From: a virus
Length of the DNA: 35,739 nt
Virus record (IMG/VR): IMGVR_UViG_3300009180_000112
Location: 1 to 35,739 of that record
Reading direction: 5' to 3' (one strand)
Each line of letters begins with the position of its first letter. The first letter of the stretch is position 1. A program made the position numbers and the translations under genes. The notes under the pieces were generated by a model that saw only the letters and a program-made list of their open reading frames with translations, had not been told where the DNA came from and ran no database searches. Below are positions 1-10,100 of the stretch, one piece after another.

Positions 1-1
1 A

Positions 2-139
2 TCTGGTAACGAAACTGGTGACTTTAGAATTGGTACTGGTTTAAGTATTAATCAGGCAACTGGTACTCTTGTGGGTAGAACATTTAGTAAATCTCTATTC
101 TCATTAGTAACTCCGTTCTCATTGGCACTACAAATATAA
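2..139 (+). CDS. C-terminal fragment of an upstream phage structural protein (5' end outside window)
   Basis: An open frame enters from the left edge in frame 2 and stops at TAA 137-139, giving 45 residues. The fragment reads Gly/Thr-rich (GDFRIGTGLSINQATGTLVG) and ends in a hydrophobic tail, SLVTPFSLALQI. This style fits the C-terminus of a phage tail or fibre-associated protein, but too little is visible to name a family. It sits 25 bp before the next start, in the same orientation and compatible with one transcript. Partial: the start and any domains lie upstream of the window. Confidence 0.6.
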   Translation, partial: SGNETGDFRIGTGLSINQATGTLVGRTFSKSLFSLVTPFSLALQI

Positions 140-164
140 AAAAGAAAATAAAAAATAAAAAGAA

Positions 165-1082
165 ATGGCAGAAGTTTTTGTACCGTTAAATCGATTCCAG
201 TCAGTAGTAACAGGACTGACTGGTGAGCAAGATGAAATATATGCAACTCCAGCTGGGGTATCATCAATTGTGTTATCATGTCAAATTACAAATAATAGTT
301 TGGTAACTCAACCTGTTACTATATTTGTAACATCTAATAAAGAGATACCTGTGCCTGAATTTGGTAATGTATATAGCGGTAGTTCGTTTATAAGTTCTTC
401 TGTATCTTTATTAAATTTTAGTGGAAGTTTTGCTAGTGCATCTTTATTATTAAATTCAAATAGACAATTTTTAAGAAAAGAAATAGCAGCATATACATCT
501 AATCAAAATAATTTATCAGAAACTCCATTTACATTTATATCATCATACTTTGAACAAAACACATTAGATGATGTAGATGCAATAAAATATGATATAGCTA
601 ATAATACAACAATCAGAACAAATAAAGCAGCAAAAGCTTATTTTGACAAAAATGGTGTATCTTTAATTGATTCAACGGAATATTCTGCATCTATATTTGC
701 ATTAGATTATTTAAAAGTATTATCTAATCAAATTTTAAAAAATCAATCAGTAACTGGTTCTACTGATTCACCGCTATTATTTCAAAGTGCGGTTACTCAA
801 TCTGTATTAACAGGATTCACAAATGGAACTCAGGCAGGAATATCAGCATCTATATATGTTGTTAATAGTTTAGTTGATGTAATTAAAAAAACTATTGAAG
901 CTCCTGTACTTGTTGAACAAGAAGCTGTAAGATTGGTAACAAACGTAACAATCCCACCGGCTGATTCTTTATCTCCTGTTGTATCTGGTAAATTAGTATT
1001 GGAAGAAACTTATGGATTTATTGTTTCGGGCTCAACCGAATTAACTGTGGTTCTTTCTTTGTTAGAAAGTGCGAATGAATAA
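165..1082 (+). CDS. Putative tail-fibre-region structural protein, 305 aa, with a large internal insertion
   Basis: No enzyme motif is visible. The start is chosen because it follows the A-rich leader AATAAAAAGAAATGG, which also precedes the genes at 13328 and 22129. Residues about 15-60 (from VVTGLTGEQDEIYATP) and the last about 50 residues (KLVLEETYGFIVSGS...LSLLES) resemble, piece by piece, the 110-aa protein at 13328 (VYETPLATSTTVIG... and KLVLEAGDFLSVTSS...VLEIT). The protein therefore looks like that small beta-rich fold carrying an insertion of about 190 residues (around 60-250) rich in Ser, Asn and Ala. It lies directly upstream of the giant fibre gene and is probably an accessory component of the fibre or baseplate periphery. 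Function is inferred from context and paralogy only. Confidence 0.6.
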   Translation: MAEVFVPLNRFQSVVTGLTGEQDEIYATPAGVSSIVLSCQITNNSLVTQPVTIFVTSNKEIPVPEFGNVYSGSSFISSSVSLLNFSGSFASASLLLNSNRQFLRKEIAAYTSNQNNLSETPFTFISSYFEQNTLDDVDAIKYDIANNTTIRTNKAAKAYFDKNGVSLIDSTEYSASIFALDYLKVLSNQILKNQSVTGSTDSPLLFQSAVTQSVLTGFTNGTQAGISASIYVVNSLVDVIKKTIEAPVLVEQEAVRLVTNVTIPPADSLSPVVSGKLVLEETYGFIVSGSTELTVVLSLLESANE

Positions 1083-1100
1083 CAATAATATCATTGATTG

Positions 1101-1109
1101 ATATTTATA
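1101..1109 (+). promoter_or_regulatory. Late-promoter-like motif ATATTTATA, copy 1 of a pair
   Basis: Exact ATATTTATAA in the 67-bp gap before the giant fibre gene. It lies exactly 20 bp upstream of a second identical decamer. The same 9-mer recurs upstream of most other genes or gene blocks here. Promoter role inferred. Confidence 0.4.
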
Positions 1110-1120
1110 AGGGATTCTCT

Positions 1121-1129
1121 ATATTTATA
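1121..1129 (+). promoter_or_regulatory. Late-promoter-like motif ATATTTATA, copy 2 of a pair
   Basis: Second exact ATATTTATAA, ending about 20 nt before the ATG at 1150, a spacing shared with the copies upstream of 21684, 25343 and 26963. This is the more likely active -10-like element for the fibre gene. Confidence 0.5.
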
Positions 1130-1149
1130 ACAAAGCTGGAAAGTAACGC

Positions 1150-4100
1150 ATGGCAATAAGTAATCTATTAACGGGTAGGGTAAGGGTAGTAAGCCCAAAA
1201 AATGTAACACTAGACAGATATCAGTTTCTTGATTTATCACAAGCTGAACCAAATTTAGGTGTTCCAAATTTTAGCGCTTCACTTTCGGGTTCTCCTGCTA
1301 TTGTAGTTTCGGATGACCAGGGAAATAGAGGATTTGTAAGAAGTTTGGATTTGGATAATGTAACGGCTAAATTTACTGGTTCGTTTACAGGTTCATACAC
1401 AGGTTCGTATTTTGGTGATGGTAGAGATTTATTTAATCTCCCAGCTTCTAAATTTATAGCAAGTGGTTCATCGACAGCATCATTTATAAATGGTGGCTTT
1501 AATGTAAATACAAGCGCATCAATTCAGGGAAATCTTAGTGTATCTAATAACTTATATGTAAGTAAATCAATATATGCAGACCAATTAATTGTAAATGTAA
1601 TTTCTTCTTCTGTAATATATTCATCCGGTTCAAATAAATTTGGTGATGAATATTCAGATAGACAAGAATTTACTGGATCTGTATTAGTTAGTTCATCGTT
1701 GATAGTAAATAATGCAACTGGTTCATCTTTTACTGGTTCATTTACTGGTTCATTCTTTGGTGATGGTACAAATTTATTTAATTTACCAAAAGCAACTAGA
1801 TTAGCAACCGGTTCAATAACTGCATCAGTAGGACCTGAGTTTGGATTTAAAGTAGAATCGGTAGCAAGTGGTTCACAATTTACAGGAAGTTTATTAGTAT
1901 CTGGTTCTGTATCAGCATCGTTTTTTGTAGGAGATGGTTCTAAATTATTTAATATTCCTGCATTAACGGCAACATTGATAGCAAGTGGTAGTGTAACTGC
2001 ATCTGTAGACCCAGCATATGGTTTAAGAGTAGTATCTCCTATAAGTGGTTCGGAATTTACTGGTAGTGTTGATATTACAGGAAGTTTAACAATAACAGCA
2101 ACTTCTGGAGCATTGAAACTTGGTTCATCATCGGCATATTATGGAGAAGGTACATACTTAAGAAATATTCCTAGAAATGCACTTACTGAAGATGCTTTAA
2201 TATCTACCGAAATTAAAAGTGGTAGCGTAACTGCATCAGTTTCTCCTAATTTTGGATTTGTAGTAAATTCAAAAGCAAGTGGTTCATTTTTCTATGGAGA
2301 TGTTCAAGCTACATCTGGTTCTGTGTTTAGTGGTAGTGGTGCTAAATTATTTGATATTCCATTAAATTCATTAGCACAAGAAGCATTTAGAATTGTAAGT
2401 GCTAGTGTAACTGCATCGGTATCTCCAAATTTTGGATTTAAAGTAGAATCTAAAATTAGTGGTTCTCAATTTACTGGAAGTTTATTTGTAACTGGAAATA
2501 TTGAAATACCAACTGGTAGTGGATATTTTTCTGGTAGTGGTGCCGGTTTATCCGATATACCAAGATCAGCATTATCTTTTGAAATTAATAGAATAGCAAG
2601 TGGAAGTGTAACCGCATCGGTTGATCCTGGTAATGGATTTGTAGTATTTTCCCCCGCAAGTGGTTCTAGATTTACTGGTTCTATTTTTGTAACGGGTAGT
2701 GGTATTGAACTATCGTCTGGGTCTTTTAGTGGTAGTGGAGCTAGATTATTTGATATTCCTAAATCAGCAATTTCTAATTTAGATTTATCAAAAATATTTT
2801 CTGGTTCTTATACAGCATCTATATCTCCTGATTATGGTTTTACAGTAAACACTCGTTCTACGATTAGTGGTAGTTTAGTTGTATCATCATCGGCAGAACC
2901 TTTAGCAACATCTTCGATACCAACATATTATTATGTAACAAATTTTGGAGCATCTGCTTATAATTTTGATGGAGCAGCAAGTGGACCTAATCCAAATTTA
3001 ACTTTAGTTAGAGGTGTTACTTATCAATTTGAAGTAAACGCAAACGGTCATCCATTTTATATAAAAACAGCAGCAACATCTGGTGTTGGTAGTCAATACA
3101 CAACTGGAGTTGTTAATAATGGAGCTCAGAGTGGTTCTGTGTATTTCACACCACCATCTGGTTCTCCTGATACATTATATTATGTTTGCCAATTCCATCA
3201 AAGTATGGCGGCAACAATGAGTATTGTTGATACGATTTATTTACAAAATAGAATTTTATTTGAAGGCAATACCGCTATTAGTGGTGGTTTATATGTAAGA
3301 GATTATGTAAGAGCAAGAGAGTTTACTGGTTCTTTTTCTGGTTCGTATATTCAAGGTGATGGTGGTGGGTTATTTAATATTCCTCGTTCCGCTTTTACTG
3401 GAGATGCATTTAGAATAGCATCTGGTTCAGTAACGGCATCAACTACACCTGATTATGGATTTAGAGTTGAAACTGATAGAACGGCATCGGCATATGGTTC
3501 ACAATTTACTGGTTCAGTTGATATAAGTGGAAGCTTAAGAGCATTTGCAGTTAGCGCTTCTTTAATATCTGGTTCATTTTTTGGAGATGGTAGTGGATTA
3601 AGAAATGTACCTGCTGAAGTATCAAATAGAATTTCAAGTGGTAGTGTAACCGCATCGGTAAATCCTGATGGTGTTGGTTTTAAAGTAGAATCTTCACAAT
3701 TTGGTTCTAGATTTACGGGTTCATTATTTATTAGTGGAGGTGGTATATTTTTAGAAACTGGTTCATCTTATTCTGGTAGTGGTAGATATCTTTATGATAT
3801 ACCTCGTTCAGCACTTTCATTTGATATTAGTTTAATTGCTAGTGGTAGTTTTACCGCATCAGTTTCTCCAACTTATGGATTTAAAGTAGAATCTGCACAA
3901 AGTGGTTCTAGACTTACTGGTTCATTATTTGTAAGTGGTGGTGTTTATTTGGGTAGTGGTTCTCATTTTAGTGGTAGTGGTAGATATTTGTTTGATATAC
4001 CTCGTTCAGCAATTTCAAATTTAGATACAAACGCAATATTTTCTGGGTCTGTTACCGCATCGGTAGCACCTAATACTGGATTTATTGTAACATCGATTGT

Positions 4101-7100
4101 AAGTGGTTCAATATTTAGTGGTAGCATTAATGTAAGTGGTAGTGGTAAATTTATAAATGGCGTAACTGCATCGGTATTTAGTGGTAGTGGTGCGGGTTTA
4201 ACCGATATACCATTTTCAGCACTTTCGCAAGAATTATTTAGAATCGCATCTGGTTCAGTAACAGCTTCTGCTATACCTGATTACGGATTTAGAGTTGAAT
4301 CGCAAGCAAGTGGTTCACAAATAACAGGTAGTGTTAGAGTTACAGGAAGTTTATTTGTAACGGCAACTTCTGGAGCATTAGTATTGGGTTCATCTTCAGC
4401 TTATTATGGTGAAGGTACTTATTTAAGAAATATTCCTAGAAATGCTTTAAGTGAAGATGCACTTATTTCAACCGAAATTAAATCAGGTTCAGTAACGGCA
4501 TCAGTTTCTCCTAATTTTGGATTTGTAGTAAAATCACAAGCAAGTGGTTCTATATTTAGTGGTAGTATAAGAGTTACTGGAAGCGTTTATGTAGAAAGTG
4601 GTTCTTCGTATTATGGAGATGGTAGTGGTTTAACAAATATTACACTAGCTAATTTAGCAATAGATTCAACAAAAATATTTAGTGGTTCTGCAACAGCTTC
4701 AATATCACCTGATAAAGGATTTACTGTAAATACTTATTCTACTATTAGTGGAAGTTTTATAGTTTCTTCATCAGCAAGAGAAGTATTAACCTCATCATTA
4801 TTTCCTGTTTATAATGTTACAGCTGATGGTAGTAGCGCTTATATAATTAGTGGTTCGGTTCAAGGTTCAAATCCATCTATAACATTAGTAAGGGGTGTTA
4901 AGCATACATTTAATATAAACGCAATAGGGCATCCTTTTTATATTAAAACAGTAAACTCAACTGGAACAGGTAACACTTATTCAAGTGGAGTTACTAATAA
5001 CGGAGCTGCAGTTGGTACTATTATATTCACACCACCGGTAGATGCTCCAAATACTTTATATTATAATTGCCAATTTCACGCTGGTATGGCTGGCACATTT
5101 AACCTTGTTGATTCAATAATATTACCAGCTGAAATAAAATTCATTGGAGAAACAAAAATAATTGGTAATATAACTGCTTCAATGTATAGTGGTAGTGGTA
5201 GGGGTTTATTTGATATACCACAATCAGCACTATCATCGGAAGTATTTAGAGTGGCAAGTGGTAGTGTAACTGCATCTGTAGCACCTAATTATGGATTTAA
5301 AGTAGAATCTCAAATAAGTGGTTCACAACTTACAGGTAGTTTACAGGTAAGTGGTAGCATTTATATGTACGCTACAAGTGGAGCATTGATGTTAGAATCA
5401 TCTTCTAATTTCTTTGGTGAGGGTAGATATTTAAGAAATATACCTCGTTCAGCATTAACGGAAGATGCATTGATTTCTACTGAAATTAAATCAGGTTCAG
5501 TAACAGCATCGGTAGCACCTGATTATGGGTTTAAAGTTATTACTGCATTTACATCTTCATTAGGTGAATCTGGGGCATTTACCGCATCAATCGCATCTCA
5601 ATTCACAGGTTCTATTTCTGTAAGTGGTAGTGTTTATATTAATGATAATAGTGGTGGATTATTTATAGAATCATCTTCATTCATATATGCAGAAGGTACT
5701 TATTTAAGACGTATTCCAAAATCAGCATTAACCGAAGATGCATTATTATCTTCATTCATAGTATCTGGTTCTGTTACCGCATCTGTAAATCCTAATGATG
5801 GATTTAGAGTTATAACTCCATTTACTGGTTCTCAAATTGGTTCTCAATTTACTGGTTCGGTTGAAGTTAGTGGTAGTATTATAGCTAAAAATTTCTTCAT
5901 AGGAGATGGTAGATATATTACAAATGTACAAGCAGCAGCATCTCCATTAATAGCAAGTGGTTCGGCAACGGCATCTGTATCTAGTGGAGATACATTTATA
6001 GTAACAACTTTAGCAACTGGTTCTGGTTTGGATTTCCAAATTGGTACTCGTATAACGGGTAGTGTGGATGTTAGTGGTAGTTTACAATCTCAATTCTTTG
6101 TTGGTGATGGTAGATATATTACAAATGTTGTAGCAAACGCAGCACCATTTATAGCAAGTGGTTCGGCAACGGCTTCGGTAGCAAGTGGTGATACATTTGT
6201 AGTAAAAACAGCAGCAACTGGTTCTCAATATGGTTCTAGAATTACTGGTAGTATTGATGTTAGTGGTAGTATTAAAGCATTTTCATTTATTGGAGATGGT
6301 TCTCAATTAACAAACGTTCAAGCGGCAGCATCTCCTTTAATAGCTAGTGGTTCGGCAACGGCTTCGGTAGCAAGTGGTGAAAAATTCTTGGTAATTACAT
6401 CACCTGAATCTGGGTCATTTAAATCTCAATTTACATCATCGGTAGCAATTAGTGGTTCGCTTACAGCATCTCTTTATTATGGAGATGGTGGTGGATTATT
6501 TAACATCCCACCTGATGCGATTCAAAACTTAGAGTTACCAAAAATTAACTCTGGTTCTGGTGTTGCTATCATTGACCCAACTAAATTAAATGTAAACGTA
6601 CCAATTACAGCAGCAAGATATGATGGAGATGGTAGTGGATTATTTAATATCCCACCTGATGCATTGCAAGATTTGAAATTAGATAGAATCATTTCTGGTT
6701 CTGTACAAGCTCAAATCTCACCAAATAAAGGATTGCAAATTGGAACTAGAACATTTGTGTCTGGTAACTTAAGTGTTACTGGTTCATTATTTGTTACTGG
6801 TGGAAATATTGTAGCAAACTCTGGTTCTGTTTTCTTTGGTGATGGTAGTGGATTAACAAACATTAATATAGCTAACTTATCATTTGAAACATTCTTATTA
6901 AAGAGTGGAAGTGTAACAGCATCTATTTCACCTGATAAAGGGTTTGTAGTAAATACATCCGCATCTATTTGGGGAGATTTGTATGTAAATAATAAATTTA
7001 GAGCAAATAGTATAACTGCTAGTAATTATATTTTCTCTCCATTAATTAGTAGTTCATTTTTGGGAACATATAATTTCCAAGGTAATGGACCAACTGCATC

Positions 7101-10100
7101 GGCTCAATATGATATTTTAAGATTTGATGAGAATAGAGGATATTTCATTCCACAACCTGAAACTTCAATAACTGAAACTGTAGGATTTAGTAATGTAAGT
7201 GATTTAACAATTGTACATAATTTGGATATTCGTTATCCTATGGTACAAATATATGCAACTGGTTCTGAAGACCAGATTATGGCTGGTACTATTAAATCAA
7301 TTGATAAAAACACAATACAAATTAAATTTGCTGGATTAACTTCTGGAAATGTTGTAATTGGTAGTGGTGGTTCATTAATCAATGGAACAATACCTGGTGA
7401 TAGAGTTATTGGTACTGTACTTTCATCATCATATGCAGTTAGAGCTGGTGTGGCGGAAAGTATAGTTGGATTTAATTCAGCATCATTAGCAGCTTTGGGT
7501 GATTTGGAAAACTTTGTAAGAAATTCACAAACATCTTCGATGGCTGTGTTTAGTGCTGTAAGTTCATCATATGCACTTACAGCATCATACGCATTAAATG
7601 CAGGACAAGGTGGTACTGATTTATTTATATACCAAACAAGTTCATTAGTAAAAGCACAAACTGGAAAAATTAACTTTACTGGTAGTGGTGTAAGTGTTAC
7701 TCCATCTGGTTCAGATGGTGTATTGGTAACTATATTAGGTGGAGGTGGTGGTGCTGGTTTTGGTGATTTACTTAGTTCACAAACTTCTTCAATGTTGGTT
7801 GGGACTGCTTCATTAGCATTCACCGCATCATACGCTTTATACGCTTTAAATGCGGAAGGAGTAAATACAGCATCATTCTTACAAGTAAATAAAGATAGTA
7901 ATATTAACGCCAATTTAACAATAAGTGGAAGCTTGGGAGTTAGTGGTAGTGTTGCATTTAGTAGTAGTATTTCACTTTATAGTTTACCTTCTGGTTCAGC
8001 ACAAGAAGTTGTTGTTTGGGACCCTATAACTAAAAAATTAGGATATAGAAACGTAGCAGCTGCAGTAGGTTCATCAGGTACTGGTGGTACTTCTGGGGGT
8101 GATGGTTCATCCGGCTCTTCTGGAAGTAGTGGTACAACAGGTTCAGCTGGTTCATCCGGCTCTTCTGGAAGTAGTGGTTCATCCGGCTCCTCTGGAAGTA
8201 GTGGTAGTAGCGGTACGTCTGGAATAAGTGGAACTAATGGAACGTCTGGGTCTTCTGGAAGTAGTGGAAGTAGTGGAAGTAGTGGTTCATCGGGAACTTC
8301 TGGCACATCTGGAAGTTCTGGGTCATCGGGAAGTTCTGGTTCATCGGGAACTTCTGGTTCAACTGGTTCTAGTGGTAGTAGCGGAAGTAGTGGGTCATCA
8401 GGAACTTCTGGTAGTAGTGGAACTAGTGGAAGTAGTGGTACAACTGGTTCGGATGGCACATCGGGAACTTCTGGAACTAGCGGCACTAGTGGTAGTGGTG
8501 GTTCATCGGGAACTTCTGGTAGTAGCGGTTCATCAGGAACTTCTGGAAGTAGCGGTTCATCTGGAAGTGGAGGTTCAACTGGGTCAGCAGGTACATCAGG
8601 AACTTCTGGTTCATCTGGCACATCAGGAACTTCTGGTTCATCGGGTTCATCTGGGTCATCAGGCACAACTGGTTCGGCTGGTACATCGGGTTCATCAGGA
8701 ACCTCTGGGTCATCTGGAAGTGGAGGTTCATCAGGTACTTCAGGAACTTCTGGTTCAACTGGTACGGCTGGCACATCGGGAACTTCTGGAACTGCTGGCA
8801 CATCAGGTTCATCAGCAACTGCTGGTACAGGTGGTACATCGGGTACGTCTGGCACCTCTGGTACAACTGGAACTGGTGGTACGAGTGGCTCTAGTGGTAT
8901 AGATGGTACTAGTGGCTCTAGTGGCTCGAGTGGTAGTAGTGGAGAGGCTGGTACATCAGGAACTTCTGGAAGTGGTGGTACATCAGGTACTTCTGGCACA
9001 GCTGGTACATCGGGAAGTTCTGGGTCATCTGGAAGTAGTGGTTCAACCGGCTCTGCTGGTACATCAGGTACTTCTGGTATTGATGGAAGTAGTGGTACAT
9101 CAGGAAGTTCTGGGTCATCTGGAAGTAGTGGAACAACAGGTTCATCGGGAAGTTCTGGTAGTAGCGGTACAAGTGGCACATCAGGAACTTCTGGCACATC
9201 GGGAACTTCTGGAAGTAGTGGTTCATCAGGAACAACTGGTTCATCAGGAACTTCTGGAAGTAGCGGTACTGCTGGTAGTAGTGGTGTTGATGGTACATCT
9301 GGCACAAGCGGTACATCAGGAACTTCTGGTACAAGTGGCACAACTGGTTCGGATGGAACTTCGGGAAGTAGTGGTACTGCTGGTTCATCTGGCACAAGCG
9401 GCACCGATGGAACTTCGGGAAGTAGTGGTTCAGCTGGCACAAGTGGTTCAGCTGGCACAAGTGGTTCAGCTGGTACAAGTGGTTCTACTGGAAGTGATGG
9501 AACTAGTGGTAGTAGTGGAACAGCAGGGTCTTCAGGAACTTCTGGTACTGATGGCACTAGTGGTAGTAGTGGAACAAATGGCTCAGCTGGTACAACTGGT
9601 TCATCGGGTACAACTGGTTCATCAGGAACTTCAGGTATAAATGGCACAAGTGGAAGTAGTGGAAGTAGTGGAAGTAGTGGAAGTACAGGTACAGATGGTA
9701 CGTCTGGCACAACAGGTACATCAGGCACAACTGGTTCATATGGTACTTCTGGCACAAGCGGTACAAATGGCACAAGCGGTACAAATGGTAGTAGTGGTTC
9801 TGCTGGAAGTAGTGGTAGTAGTGGAACTGATGGTTCTGCTGGTACAACTGGTTCGTATGGTACGAGTGGTAGTAGTGGTATAGATGGTTCATCTGGCACA
9901 AGCGGTACTAATGGAACTTCAGGAAGTAGTGGCACAGCAGGTACTTCTGGAAGTAGTGGTACAAGTGGTAGTAGCGGTACTTCTGGTTTAGATGGAACAT
10001 ATTTTGGAAGTAGTGGAAGTAGTGGAAGTAGTGGTAGTAGCGGAAGTACTGGAACTGATGGTACTTCAGGTTCTTCTGGTAGTAGTGGATTGAATGGTAC

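Larger units (their letters stand above)
1453..6969 (+). repeat. Divergent beta-repeat array (about 22 units) in the giant fibre
   Basis: Repeating protein motif SGSVTASVxPxxGFxV followed by SGSxFTGS and then GDGxxLxNIP. Units are unequal in length, commonly 50-90 residues. Some sub-modules are nearly identical at distant sites, for example the SSSAYYGEGTYLRNIPRNAL block coded near 2120 and again near 4390, with a more diverged relative near 5395. This points to internal duplication and shuffling. Confidence 0.75.

Noticed and set aside
8228-9640. Overlapping plus-strand frames rich in Val, Leu, Glu and His
   Set aside because: Out-of-frame reading of the collagen repeat; no plausible start site and no domain beyond the repeat.
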